Below, piece after piece: positions 24,501-32,246 of a DNA stretch of 64,000 nt. The position numbers and the translations under genes are program-made. The stretch comes from an uncultured Collinsella sp. Lineage in GTDB: Bacteria > Actinomycetota > Coriobacteriia > Coriobacteriales > Coriobacteriaceae. Every line of letters begins with the position of its first letter. The stretch's first letter is position 1. The stretch is taken from positions 89,869 through 153,868 of the forward strand of contig CALDWI010000007.1 of NCBI GenBank assembly GCA_937923795.1. Reading direction: 5' to 3'. Under the pieces are notes generated by a model that worked only from the letters and a program-made list of their open reading frames with translations, was not told the origin of the DNA and ran no database searches.

Positions 24501-24953
24501 ATGATGAACGCAACGAATATGGTCCAGGGAAACCTCGCCCTTAAGCTCGAGACGCCTGCAGAACCCACTTTTACGGTTGTTCAGGGTGGCCGCTTCAGCT
24601 TTCAGCCTTTGACCGTAAAGCCTGCTCGCAATCAGCAGGCTGCAGTCGCGCCGGCCCGCGTTGCCCTGAAGGTTCCGACGATTGTCGCCGTTGCCGTTGC
24701 GCTTACGCTCTTCTTTGTCCTCGCTACGTCTGTCTTTAGCGCTCGTCACGCCGCGTATGCCGAGTCCGTTTCCAACGTTACCTACGAGACCATTCGCGTT
24801 CAGCCTGGTGATTCTCTTTGGTCGCTTGCCGAGGAATATCCAATCGAAGGCCTTTCCACGCAAGAGACTTCCGACATGATCCGTAACGTCAATCATCTGG
24901 AGCATGGTTCGCTCGCCGCCGGTGCGCATCTTAAGGTTCCTACTCGTTCGTAA
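24501..24953 (+). CDS. LysM membrane protein, probable SOS cell-division inhibitor (YneA/ChiZ-like)
   Basis: The 150-residue product has a 60-residue cytoplasmic N-terminus, one membrane helix (about 60-80) and an extracytoplasmic LysM domain (about 97-147; VQPGDSLWSLAEEYP). This is the architecture of YneA of Bacillus and ChiZ/Rv2719c of Mycobacterium, which block division during the SOS response. Position agrees: it is divergent from lexA, shares its SOS boxes and is followed by nrdR, as in mycobacteria. An AGAGGAG site precedes the ATG at 24501 (a second ATG follows directly). The sequence itself gives no catalytic motif. The inhibitor role is inference from architecture plus SOS control. 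Confidence 0.8.
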   Translation: MMNATNMVQGNLALKLETPAEPTFTVVQGGRFSFQPLTVKPARNQQAAVAPARVALKVPTIVAVAVALTLFFVLATSVFSARHAAYAESVSNVTYETIRVQPGDSLWSLAEEYPIEGLSTQETSDMIRNVNHLEHGSLAAGAHLKVPTRS

Positions 24954-24966
24954 TCATTATCACGCT

Positions 24967-25010
24967 GCGCATGGTACCCTTGTTATCGTTTAAGAGGAGG
25001 TACCATGCGC
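24967..25010 (+). promoter_or_regulatory. inverted repeat enclosing the nrdR ribosome-binding site and start codon
   Basis: GCGCATGGTACC (24967-24978) is the exact reverse complement of GGTACCATGCGC (24999-25010), with a 20-nt spacer. The right arm covers the end of the GAGGAGG ribosome-binding site, the ATG at 25005 and the second codon. In mRNA the hairpin would hide the start codon. Confidence 0.8.
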
Positions 25011-25448
25011 TGTCCCAAATGCGGCAAGGCACATACCCGCGTCGTTGATTCCCGTATGCAGGAGTCAAATAACACCATTAAGCGCCGTCGCGAATGTTGC
25101 TCGTGTAATTACCGCTTTACAACGTTCGAGCGATGCGAAGACCCAATCGAGGTCATTAAGTCGGACGGAACTAAGCAGCGGTTCGATCGCAATAAGCTGC
25201 TCGTCGGCTTGATGCGCGCCACCATCAAGCGTGATATCGACACTAAGAAGCTCAATGAGATTATCGACGATATCGAGGTCGAGCTGCGTTCTCGTACGCT
25301 GACGGCCGTCACGTCCCATGAGTTGGGTGACATGGTGCTCAAGCGCTTGGCCAAGATCGACAAGGTGGCGTACATCCGCTTTGCCTCGGTCTACCGCGAT
25401 TTCAAAGACGTCGATGAGTTTCTGCAAGAGCTCGACAAGCTAAGGTGA
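25005..25448 (+). CDS. nrdR: Transcriptional repressor NrdR
   Basis: Represses ribonucleotide reductase operons when dATP is high. The 147-residue product has an N-terminal zinc ribbon (C3, C6, C31, C34) and an ATP-cone domain (about 49-139; [20 protein letters not shown]). It is located between the SOS-controlled LysM gene and dut, so dNTP control, uracil exclusion and the SOS response are clustered. The start codon lies in a 12-bp inverted repeat, which suggests translational control. dut follows 4 bp after the stop. Confidence 0.96.
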   Translation: MRCPKCGKAHTRVVDSRMQESNNTIKRRRECCSCNYRFTTFERCEDPIEVIKSDGTKQRFDRNKLLVGLMRATIKRDIDTKKLNEIIDDIEVELRSRTLTAVTSHELGDMVLKRLAKIDKVAYIRFASVYRDFKDVDEFLQELDKLR

Positions 25449-25452
25449 TTCC

Positions 25453-25896
25453 ATGTCCAACATTACCGTCAACATAAAGCGTCTCGACCCCACCGTCGAG
25501 CTTCCCAAATACGCCCATCCCACCGATGCCGGCTTGGATCTGCGTTCCAACGAGGACTGCGTCCTGAAGCCCTTCGAACGCCGTCTGGTCTCTACCGGGC
25601 TGGCCTTCGCCCTGCCCGATGGCTACGCCGGCTTCGTCCAGCCCCGTAGCGGTCTCGCCATCAAGCAGGGCCTGTCTATAGTCAACACGCCGGGCCTCAT
25701 CGACGCCCACTACCGAGGAGAACTCAAGGTTATCCTCATCAACCTGGATCCCTCCAACAACATCCAAATCAACAAAGGCGACCGCATAGCCCAACTCGTC
25801 ATCCAAGAAGTCCCCACGGTCAACCTCGTAGAAGTAGAAGAACTAGACGAAACCGACCGAGGCAACGGAGGCTTCGGCTCCAGCGGCGTCGCCTAG
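25453..25896 (+). CDS. dut: Deoxyuridine 5'-triphosphate nucleotidohydrolase (dUTPase)
   Basis: Cleaves dUTP to dUMP and pyrophosphate, keeping uracil out of DNA. The 147-residue trimeric-type dUTPase shows all five motifs: DAGLDLRS (25-32), PRSGLAIK (62-69), [13 protein letters not shown] (80-92), GDRIAQLVI (105-113) and the C-terminal [10 protein letters not shown] (about 136-145). It starts 4 bp after nrdR. The end of the gene (from about 25740) is noticeably richer in rare AGA/ATA/CTA codons than the start. Confidence 0.96.
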   Translation: MSNITVNIKRLDPTVELPKYAHPTDAGLDLRSNEDCVLKPFERRLVSTGLAFALPDGYAGFVQPRSGLAIKQGLSIVNTPGLIDAHYRGELKVILINLDPSNNIQINKGDRIAQLVIQEVPTVNLVEVEELDETDRGNGGFGSSGVA

Positions 25897-25914
25897 GGAC
25901 GCTTGTATCCCTCT

Positions 25915-26013
25915 CGCCCGGGGCTTACCTATATCATTCCATGCTCAAACATTCTCGCTTCGCTTCGCTCGCTGCGAAACTGCGCGTGGAACGATATAGG
26001 TAAGCCCCGGGCG
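25915..26013 (-). repeat. palindromic element B1 (copy 1 of pair B)
   Basis: Arms 25915-25935 and 25993-26013 are perfect 21-bp reverse complements, extended inward by ATTCCATGC / GCGTGGAAC with two mismatches. The core between them is the reverse complement of the B2 core except for a few extra bases in a GCTTC/GCTCG repeat. The outer arm sequence is unrelated to that of B2. Strand is relative to B2. Confidence 0.88.
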
Positions 26014-26048
26014 GGCGGCTACTCGCTTGAAACAATATTTACTTTTCT

Positions 26049-26097
26049 AGTAAGCCGATGCGATAAAGGGACGCCTCCTTTGTCTCATCGGCTTACT
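26049..26097. terminator. long hairpin between dut and the glycosyltransferase, probable bidirectional terminator
   Basis: AGTAAGCCGATG (26049-26060) pairs perfectly with CATCGGCTTACT (26086-26097). Inside it GATAAAGG/CCTTTGTC adds eight pairs with one G-U. T-rich sequence lies on both sides (TTTACTTTTC before, GTATTTATATTTTCC after), suitable for termination from either direction. Confidence 0.65.
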
Positions 26098-26174
26098 GTA
26101 TTTATATTTTCCTGTTTTGTCTTTGCAGGTTCTAATGGATGGGATACCGAAGTAGCTGCTAGTAAGTAAACGCA

Positions 26175-26278
26175 GCCGTTCTGTCGGAGCCGCCCTTATA
26201 TCGTTCCACGCGCAGTTTCGCAGCGCAGCGAGAATGTTTGAGCATGGAATGATATAAGGGCGGCTCCGACAGAACGGC
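26175..26278 (+). repeat. palindromic element B2 (copy 2 of pair B)
   Basis: Arms 26175-26202 and 26251-26278 are perfect 28-bp reverse complements with a sequence unlike the B1 arms beyond the shared ATATC/GATAT. The core contains GTTCCACGCGCAGTTTCGCA and GAGAATGTTTGAGCATGGAA, also present inverted in B1. Confidence 0.88.
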
Positions 26279-26288
26279 GGACATTCGA

Positions 26289-27590
26289 CTAGCGGATATG
26301 CGCGGGTTTTCCGCCCCAGTAGAAGCGGCAGAAGGCTCGTTTGCGCTTTTGGGGTTTGCCTACTAGCTCCATGGTTGCGATGGCTATGTCTTCGGCTGCG
26401 TGGGGGCGGCGTAGTACTTCGCCGTTGATGAGTAACGCTTTGAGCGACTCCGGATGGTCGTGCAAGTGACGCAACGTCACGATGAGTTCTCGTGCGGTGG
26501 TGACATGCATGCTGGCTCCCATGCCGGTGAGCATCGTGGTGTTGGCCTTTTCCTGACCGTATGATTTGCCCAGCAGGATCATCGGCAGATGCGCGCACAG
26601 GCATTCGGTGACGGTGAGTCCGCCCGATTTGAGGATTGCTAGGTCGCAGCCGTGCATGAGGGCCGCCATGTCGTCCACATAGTCCAGAACCGTGACGTTG
26701 TCGAGCTTCATGGCGTCGAAGAGCGTCTTGAGTCGGGCGGCGTATTCCTTATCCTTGCCCGGTAAAAAGACAAAGTGCATGTCTTCAAAGCTGCGTAAGA
26801 AGGGGAGCGTGTGGTCCATCGCGGCACGGAAACGCACGTATGGTTGGGGCAAACTGGCGCCGGCCATCACCAATACGACGGTTTTGTCTATGGGGAGATT
26901 GAACTTGCTCAGCTCATCCTCGCGTTTGTAATCGGTATCGAAACCGGCTCGGATGGGGATGCCCGTTATGCGGATCTTTGACTCGGGAACTTTGCGCGGG
27001 CGCAGCGTTTCGGCCATAAACTCGTTGGCGACGCAGAACAGGTCGGTGTCCTTGTGGGGCCAAAAGCCTTCTACTTCATAGTCTGTTGGTACGCAGATGA
27101 CCGGATAATCGATACCCGTGATGACGCGGGCGCCCACGGCAACATTGGCTGCTGTGATGTGCGTTGCGACCACGGCTATAGGCCTGCGGCGACGAATATA
27201 TTCGTTGAAGGCGGGGAACATAATTCGCGACCATGCCGTGCCGCCACCCCAGAGAAGATGTCCCGTAAGCGTATATCGCCAGGTCAGGTCGTAAATGGGG
27301 CGTGTGGCTCCCGTAAAAGAAGCCGCGGTCTTATTGCCGTCGAATTTAATACGTCCAAAATCAAGGATATCGAGCACTTCAATTTCAATATCCTCAGGGA
27401 TTCCCTTGGTGCCGCGGATAAGGTCAAATGCTTGCGCAATCGCGTTGGCGGCGGCTTTGTGGCCCGATCCAACCGATGCGTGCACAATGGTTACCAGGGG
27501 TTTTTGTGCAGGTGAAACGGTCATTTGCTCCGGTTGGGGAGTGGCTTGCATGGGCAGGGGAGCGCTATTGCTCGTCTGCGTTTGATCCAT
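26289..27590 (-). CDS. MurG/MGDG-synthase-type lipid glycosyltransferase
   Basis: GT28-family enzyme, probably transferring a sugar to diacylglycerol (processive glycolipid synthase, UgtP/MGDG-synthase type). The 433-residue product has the N-terminal family motif VTIVHASVGSGHKAAANAI (about 30-48), and the donor-binding domain with VLVMAGASLPQPY and AILKSGGLTVTECLC near residue 340. The ATG at 27590 is chosen because GGGGAG lies upstream; a longer frame extends over trxB without similarity. The start is divergent from trxB. Glycolipids of this type anchor lipoteichoic acids. Substrates cannot be read from sequence. Confidence 0.85.
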   Translation of the reverse strand: MDQTQTSNSAPLPMQATPQPEQMTVSPAQKPLVTIVHASVGSGHKAAANAIAQAFDLIRGTKGIPEDIEIEVLDILDFGRIKFDGNKTAASFTGATRPIYDLTWRYTLTGHLLWGGGTAWSRIMFPAFNEYIRRRRPIAVVATHITAANVAVGARVITGIDYPVICVPTDYEVEGFWPHKDTDLFCVANEFMAETLRPRKVPESKIRITGIPIRAGFDTDYKREDELSKFNLPIDKTVVLVMAGASLPQPYVRFRAAMDHTLPFLRSFEDMHFVFLPGKDKEYAARLKTLFDAMKLDNVTVLDYVDDMAALMHGCDLAILKSGGLTVTECLCAHLPMILLGKSYGQEKANTTMLTGMGASMHVTTARELIVTLRHLHDHPESLKALLINGEVLRRPHAAEDIAIATMELVGKPQKRKRAFCRFYWGGKPAHIR

Positions 27591-27707
27591 CGATAACTCC
27601 CCTTCAGCTTTGTTACGCGATTTATCATTGTAGTGCATGAGTGTCATGTTCACGTAAATTTGGGTATGAGCGCAAAGAACGACAACGTTTCGACGAGAGG
27701 ATTCTTC

Positions 27708-28646
27708 ATGACTACCGATCAGCCGATTGATGTTGCGATTATCGGTGGAGGCCCCGCGGGCTATGCTGCCGCCATTTACGCTGCGCGTGCCAACCTGACG
27801 ACGACCGTGATTGAGCAGGGCATGTCGGGTGGACAGATCGCCACGACCAATGAAGTCGAGAACTATCCGGGCATTCCGCTCTTGAGTGGCGCCGAACTCG
27901 GCGAGCGTTTTCAGCAACATGCAGAGGGCCTGGGAGCACAGGTCGCATGGAGCATGGTTTCGGGTATCGATTACGATGCCGATGCAGCGCTGTTTACGGT
28001 GCATCACGATATGGGCGATACGCTGTCCAAGAGCGTCATTGCGTGCATGGGTGCCACGCCGCGATCTGCTGGTTTTGTTGGCGAGGATACGTATCGCGGT
28101 CGCGGCGTTTCGTATTGCGCGACGTGCGACGGCATGTTCTTTCGCGGCAAGCAGGTCTTTGTCATCGGCGGCGGCAATGCTGCCTGCGAGGAAGCTCTGT
28201 TCTTGTCAGAAATCGCCAGCAGTGTGACCATCGTTTTGCGCCGCGATCAGTTCCGTGCCCCCGATGGTGTGGTTCAAAAAGTTCTTGCAAAAGATAATAT
28301 TTCAGTTAGGTACCAAACTAGTATTGTTGAACTTTCTGGTGAAGCGATGCCAACGACGATCGCCTTTAAGGACAATGCATCCGGGGAAATTCATTCCGAG
28401 TCATTTGAGCCTGGCTCGTTTGGCATTTTTGTCTTTGCCGGCACGCAACCCCATACCGAGCTTGTTGAGCATCTCGTCGATTTGGCGCCTGATGGCGGCA
28501 TTCTGACTGATGAATCCATGGCGACCCGCACGCCAGGTCTATTTGCCGCTGGCGACATCCGTTCTAAGCGCTTACGTCAGGTTGTGACCGCCGTTTCTGA
28601 CGGAGCCATAGCAGCAACTAGCGCATATGCGTTTCTCCGTGGATAA
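27708..28646 (+). CDS. trxB: Thioredoxin reductase (TrxB family)
   Basis: FAD-dependent, NADPH-linked oxidoreductase reducing thioredoxin. The 312-residue product has the FAD Rossmann motif GGGPAGYAAA at 13-22, the redox-active C137-A-T-C140 (SYCATCDGMFFRGK), the NADPH motif GGGNAACEEALF near 155 and the C-terminal FAD motif TPGLFAAGDIR. The ATG at 27708 follows GAGAGG; the TrxB N-terminus starts there although the frame is open further upstream. No thioredoxin gene is adjacent. A terminator follows. Confidence 0.93.
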   Translation: MTTDQPIDVAIIGGGPAGYAAAIYAARANLTTTVIEQGMSGGQIATTNEVENYPGIPLLSGAELGERFQQHAEGLGAQVAWSMVSGIDYDADAALFTVHHDMGDTLSKSVIACMGATPRSAGFVGEDTYRGRGVSYCATCDGMFFRGKQVFVIGGGNAACEEALFLSEIASSVTIVLRRDQFRAPDGVVQKVLAKDNISVRYQTSIVELSGEAMPTTIAFKDNASGEIHSESFEPGSFGIFVFAGTQPHTELVEHLVDLAPDGGILTDESMATRTPGLFAAGDIRSKRLRQVVTAVSDGAIAATSAYAFLRG

Positions 28647-28688
28647 GTACGATAATATATCTTATGTAAGGTTGTTATTGATTAACTA

Positions 28689-28730
28689 AATGGCGGGACG
28701 ATGCATCAGTGCGCTGTCCCGCCATTTTCT
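28689..28730 (+). terminator. Rho-independent terminator after trxB
   Basis: AATGGCGGGAC (28689-28699) and GTCCCGCCATT (28715-28725) form eleven perfect pairs, followed by TTCTTG. Confidence 0.85.
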
Positions 28731-28735
28731 TGCCG

Positions 28736-28763
28736 GCTATGTGGTATGCAAAACTAGATAACG
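28736..28763. promoter_or_regulatory. putative operator upstream of the DUF1836 gene
   Basis: A 28-bp imperfect inverted repeat, GCTATGTGGT-ATGCAAA-ACTAGATAACG, identical at 24 of 28 positions to the site at 30411-30438. It lies upstream of a TACAAT -10 box (28769-28774) and covers the place where the -35 should be, which suggests autorepression by the DUF1836 protein. Confidence 0.6.
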
Positions 28764-28798
28764 TAGAATACAATATAGAAAATGAACGGAGGACCTTT

Positions 28799-29410
28799 AT
28801 GAACCACGTTAAACACGTTATTCCGATGTCTGATTCGTCGGTCAGCATTAAACCTGAGGATATTCAGCCCACTGTGCTGCCTGATGCATTTATTCAGTCC
28901 GATATCGTGCGCAAACTCAATACGTTGAGTCTGCCGCGCTATGACCAGTTGCCCAATGTGACGCTCTACCGCGACCAGGTCATTGAGTATGTTGCGCTGT
29001 GGATGGAGCCGCTGTCCCTTTGCGTTGAGCAGCCTATCATTACGCCATCGATGATCAATAACTACGTAAAGGTTGGCCTGGTGCCTGCTCCGGTCAAAAA
29101 GCAATATGGCCGCGAGCAGATTGCCCGCCTGATCGCTATCTGCATCTTTAAGCAGGTGCTACCTATTGCTGCGGTGCAGGCACTCTTTAACATTCAGCGT
29201 TTGAGCTACGATGCCCCGACGGCCTTTGATTATGTGGTCGATCAGCTCGAGGCATCGATTCGTTCGGCGTTTTCCGTCGAGCAGACGCCGGTTCCCGATA
29301 CGGCGCATCAGGTAACGCGTGAGTCGCTGCTTGTGCGCAGCGCGGTTTCATCCTTTGTTTCGAAGGCTTACTTGATGAGCTATCTCAAGTTCAACGGGTT
29401 TAATAGCTAG
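28799..29410 (+). CDS. DUF1836 family transcriptional regulator
   Basis: Probable DNA-binding regulator. The 203-residue product has the DUF1836 signature in the middle: ITPSMINNYVKVGLVPAPVK followed by KQYGREQIARLIAICIFKQVLPIAAVQ (quoted here only in part), near 80-130, a MerR-like winged-helix arrangement. Bacillus subtilis YkrK, which represses a membrane protease gene, is of this family. CGGAGGA lies 5-11 nt upstream of the ATG at 28799. Two copies of a 28-bp near-palindrome, one at this promoter and one upstream of degV, are its likely targets. A bidirectional terminator separates it from convergent degV. Confidence 0.85.
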   Translation: MNHVKHVIPMSDSSVSIKPEDIQPTVLPDAFIQSDIVRKLNTLSLPRYDQLPNVTLYRDQVIEYVALWMEPLSLCVEQPIITPSMINNYVKVGLVPAPVKKQYGREQIARLIAICIFKQVLPIAAVQALFNIQRLSYDAPTAFDYVVDQLEASIRSAFSVEQTPVPDTAHQVTRESLLVRSAVSSFVSKAYLMSYLKFNGFNS

Positions 29411-29420
29411 CCGACGTATA

Positions 29421-29472
29421 AAACGGGCGGGACAAAGAGCCATCTGTCGCTTTGTCCCGCCCGTTTTTTTTG
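29421..29472. terminator. bidirectional terminator between the DUF1836 gene and degV
   Basis: AAACGGGCGGGACAAAG (29421-29437) and CTTTGTCCCGCCCGTTT (29450-29466) are 17 perfect pairs; T-run TTTTTTTT to the right and A-run to the left serve both convergent genes. Confidence 0.92.
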
Positions 29473-29484
29473 CTTGGTTGGACT

Positions 29485-30351
29485 TTATTTGCCCGAAGCT
29501 ACGCCCATGCCGTAGCCGATGATCAGGCCGTGCATCTCAGCGTAATAGGAATCCAGGCCGTTGCAGGGCATGATGATGGTCTTGGAGCCGGGCCAATGTT
29601 CGACTATGCGATCAGTAAGCGCCTGGGCTCCAGCTTCGTTCTCAACGTGATCGATGATGACCTCACCGCCCGTAAAGCCCTCGGCTTCCATAGTGTCGAT
29701 GATCTTGTTGAGCATCTTCTTTTCGCCACGCGTGTGCCCGACGAGTTCGATTTTACCGGCCTCACTCGCCGTGCCCAAAATGCGGATATTGAGCTTGTTG
29801 GCAATGACGCCGGCTGCCTTAGGGATACGTCCGGCTTTGGCGAGGTTTTCGTAATTGCACAAACTGAAGAGGATTTTGCTGTTCTGCTCAAGGCTATCGA
29901 AGTATGCGCAAGCGTCCTCGAATGAGACATCCGGATTGCTTGCAAGATAGCGGTCGAACAGCAAGAAAATGAGATCCATTTTGCCGCCAGCTGCGCGTGA
30001 ATTGACTAGATGAATCTGTCGGTCGGGCTCCTCGGCAAGAACCATATCGCGAGCCGTGGCTGCCGCATTGTAGCTGCCCGACACGCCCTCAGAGATCGGC
30101 ATGCAGATGGTCTTGTCTGCCAATTTGAAGAGCTCGGCCCACTCCCCTACGCTGGGACAAGCGCTCGAAGAAGCGTTCGTCTCCGTCTGTACAGCGCAGT
30201 TGAGCTCATGCACATCGAGCGAAAGGTCATCGACGAATTCACGCTCCCCCACTCGAATTTTGAGGGGCGCAAATGCAAAGGTGGTATGGGGTGCGGTCGG
30301 TTGCCAATCGCGGAGGTTGCAGCTTGAATCGGAGATAAGTGCCCAGCTCAT
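29485..30351 (-). CDS. degV: DegV family fatty-acid-binding protein
   Basis: The 288-residue product matches DegV/FakB proteins, which bind fatty acids and present them to the kinase FakA for incorporation into phospholipid. Visible: N-terminal ALISDSSCNLRDW, TETNASSSACPSVGEW near 56-71, and the SEGVSGSYNAAATAR ligand-loop segment near 100. Normal length. The 'Deg' name is historical. A TATAAT -10 element lies upstream without a good -35, and the 28-bp palindrome at 30411-30438 sits just beyond, so expression may depend on the DUF1836 regulator. No fakA in this window. Confidence 0.88.
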   Translation of the reverse strand: MSWALISDSSCNLRDWQPTAPHTTFAFAPLKIRVGEREFVDDLSLDVHELNCAVQTETNASSSACPSVGEWAELFKLADKTICMPISEGVSGSYNAAATARDMVLAEEPDRQIHLVNSRAAGGKMDLIFLLFDRYLASNPDVSFEDACAYFDSLEQNSKILFSLCNYENLAKAGRIPKAAGVIANKLNIRILGTASEAGKIELVGHTRGEKKMLNKIIDTMEAEGFTGGEVIIDHVENEAGAQALTDRIVEHWPGSKTIIMPCNGLDSYYAEMHGLIIGYGMGVASGK

Positions 30352-30381
30352 AGAGGGTCCTTTCTAATTGTTCCCATACAA

Positions 30382-30387
30382 TTATAG
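30382..30387 (-). promoter_or_regulatory. -10 element of degV
   Basis: On the minus strand TATAAT lies about 30 nt upstream of the degV ATG. The place of a -35 box (about 17 bp further) has no match to TTGACA, while the 28-bp operator ends just upstream of it, a layout that fits activator-dependent transcription. Confidence 0.5.
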
Positions 30388-30410
30388 CCATCTTGCAGAC
30401 CGATTGGGCC

Positions 30411-30438
30411 GCTATCTAGTATTCAAAACTAGATAGCG
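30411..30438. promoter_or_regulatory. near-perfect palindromic operator upstream of degV
   Basis: CCGCTATCTAGT (30409-30420) and ACTAGATAGCGG (30428-30439) are perfect 12-bp arms around ATTCAAA. The same spacing and 24 of 28 bases occur at 28736-28763 upstream of the DUF1836 gene. No T-run follows, so it is not a typical terminator. Confidence 0.7.
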
Positions 30439-30451
30439 GACTGCACTAAAG

Positions 30452-30492
30452 GCAAAAGAATGGACCCCATGACTCAAAGCCACGAGGTCCAT
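30452..30492 (-). terminator. terminator after the NlpC/P60 gene
   Basis: On the minus strand ATGGACC (30492-30486) pairs with GGTCCAT (30466-30460), followed by TCTTTTGCC. It ends the leftward NlpC/P60 transcript before the degV promoter. Confidence 0.65.
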
Positions 30493-30515
30493 ATCCGTTT
30501 GCTTTATCTGAATAC

Positions 30516-31643
30516 TTAGTAACGCACAAAGATATAGTTATTGTTCATGCCGGCGGCAACGGAGCTGATGATGACACCCGTGTTGTAGTCGGAAGCATGA
30601 ATCATCTGACCACCACCGATGTAAATGCCGGTGTGGTTCGAGTTGACCACAACGTCACCGGGCTGCGGATCGGACACACGCGTCCAGCCCATAAAGGTAC
30701 CCGTGGTGCCCAGGCGGCAATAGCGACCAGTGAGGCAATAGCTAACAAAACCAGAGCAGTCGAAGCTGTTCGGGCCAATTCCGCCCCAGGAATAAGCGCA
30801 ACCAAGCTTACTGTACGCACGCGAGACAACAGAGCCGCCATCGACGGACTGGCTCGGAACAGAAGGCGTCGGAGCTGGAGCGGGCGTGGAGGGCTGCGGC
30901 GTCGGAGCAGGTGCCGGCGTAGGAGCCGGAGTGTTGCCGCCCTGGTTGTTGTTATTGCTGGTCTGGCCACCGTTGTTGGTGTTTTCGGTCGTACCGGCAG
31001 TCTCGTTGCTCACCGTGGCCTTCTCGGCGGTACTGGCGTTGATGCCGGCCTGCAGCGCGGCGTTGGCCTCGGCCTCTGCGGCAAGCTCGGCTTGCAGCTG
31101 CGAATCCAGGGAGTTTACGACGTTCTGGGCTTCAGCCTGCTGGGCGTTAAGCTCGTCGACCTTCTTTTGCGTGGCTGCGACGTTCTTTTCCTGCTCGGAC
31201 TGCTTATCGGTGAGCTGCTGCTTAAGCTCCTTGACCTCTTGAATGGTCTGAGCTTGCTTATCGGAGACTTTGCCGTAGTAGAACAGACGGTTGAGCATAT
31301 CGCTCAGGTCGTCAACGCCCGTTAGAACCTGAAGCAGGCTCAGACCGCCGGTCTTGTACTCGCCGGCGACATAGGTCGAGAGCTTGGCCTGACCGTCAGC
31401 AATCTCCTGCTGCTTTTGCGTGATCTCGCCAGCAGTCTGATCGAGCGCCTGCGTCTGCGTGGCGAGCTCATCGTAAATCTGCTGGGTTTGGGTACCGATC
31501 TGCTCGAGCTTCGTACGAGCAGCGGCAAGGTCGGATGCGGTATCGGCGTAGGCAGGAGCCGCGAGGCCCAAGCCCAAAACACAAGCGAGGGTTGCCGTAG
31601 CAGCGCAGCGCGCCATGTTTTTGTGCGTGTTTGCTGTGCGCAT
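30516..31643 (-). CDS. Secreted NlpC/P60 peptidoglycan hydrolase with coiled coil
   Basis: Probable cell-wall endopeptidase. Of 375 residues, 1-33 are a signal peptide (hydrophobic LACVLGLGLAAP, cleavage after AYA), about 35-210 a coiled coil of the PcsB/RipA kind that keeps such enzymes inactive, 215-265 an Asn/Thr/Pro-rich linker, and 265-375 an NlpC/P60 domain. Catalytic Cys296 lies in FDCSGFVSYC and His337 in NSNHTGIYIGG. The architecture matches hydrolases used at division sites and activated by membrane complexes. It stands alone between apt and degV. Substrate bond is inferred from the family. Confidence 0.88.
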   Translation of the reverse strand: MRTANTHKNMARCAATATLACVLGLGLAAPAYADTASDLAAARTKLEQIGTQTQQIYDELATQTQALDQTAGEITQKQQEIADGQAKLSTYVAGEYKTGGLSLLQVLTGVDDLSDMLNRLFYYGKVSDKQAQTIQEVKELKQQLTDKQSEQEKNVAATQKKVDELNAQQAEAQNVVNSLDSQLQAELAAEAEANAALQAGINASTAEKATVSNETAGTTENTNNGGQTSNNNNQGGNTPAPTPAPAPTPQPSTPAPAPTPSVPSQSVDGGSVVSRAYSKLGCAYSWGGIGPNSFDCSGFVSYCLTGRYCRLGTTGTFMGWTRVSDPQPGDVVVNSNHTGIYIGGGQMIHASDYNTGVIISSVAAGMNNNYIFVRY

Positions 31644-31675
31644 GTAGCTTCCTTTCCAGTAACTAAGGGTAACGG

Positions 31676-32206
31676 CTAGTCCACCGTCACCAGGCTAAAT
31701 AGCTCAACATCGTCGTCAGTCGACGTGAGCTTCTCGCGCGGGTTGAGAAACGCAAGCTCAAGGATACACCCGTAGCCCACAAGCTTTGCGCCCATATCTC
31801 GCACCAGTTTACCTGTTGCCTCGACGGTTCCGCCCGTCGCGACCAAGTCGTCCAGAATCAACACGGTATCTTTAGAGCTGATAGCGTCGGCATGGATCTC
31901 AATTGAATCGGTGCCGTACTCGAGCTCGTAGCTCTGGCTTACGGTCTCGCGCGGCAGCTTGCCCGGTTTACGTGCGGGAACAAAGCCGGCGCCCAGAGCG
32001 ACGGCCACGGGAACGCCCACCATAAAGCCGCGAGCCTCTGGGCCCACGACCTTGGTGATTCCCATGCCGGCAAAGTGCTCGGCGAGGGCATCGGTCATGG
32101 CTTTGAGCGCCTCGGGATTGCCGAAGAGCGGCGTGATGTCTTTAAAGATGACTCCGGGCTCGGGATAGTCGGGGATGTCGACGATTTGAGATTCGAAGTC
32201 GTACAT
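31676..32206 (-). CDS. apt: Adenine phosphoribosyltransferase
   Basis: Salvage enzyme converting adenine and PRPP to AMP. The 176-residue product has the PRPP motif VLILDDLVATGGT near 121-133, VVGPEARGFMVGVPVA near 53-68 and ARKPGKLPRET near 82. The ATG at 32206 has AGGT upstream and gives the usual N-terminus (MYDFESQIVDIPDYPEPG); an in-frame TTG at 32221 is a possible alternative. In Firmicutes apt usually neighbours relA or recJ; here it is downstream of the MerR-type gene with a 40-bp gap. Confidence 0.94.
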   Translation of the reverse strand: MYDFESQIVDIPDYPEPGVIFKDITPLFGNPEALKAMTDALAEHFAGMGITKVVGPEARGFMVGVPVAVALGAGFVPARKPGKLPRETVSQSYELEYGTDSIEIHADAISSKDTVLILDDLVATGGTVEATGKLVRDMGAKLVGYGCILELAFLNPREKLTSTDDDVELFSLVTVD

Positions 32207-32246
32207 TGCATGACCTATCAATGGGTTGCCGGATAAGCGGCAGCTG

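Larger units (their letters stand above)
25897..26288. other. 392-bp convergent intergenic region with terminator and two inverted palindromic elements
   Basis: No gene is supported. It holds element B1 (25915-26013), a long hairpin (26049-26097), AT-rich sequence with nothing recognised, and element B2 (26175-26278). B1 begins 18 bp after the dut stop and B2 ends 10 bp from the stop of the convergent glycosyltransferase. Confidence 0.85.
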
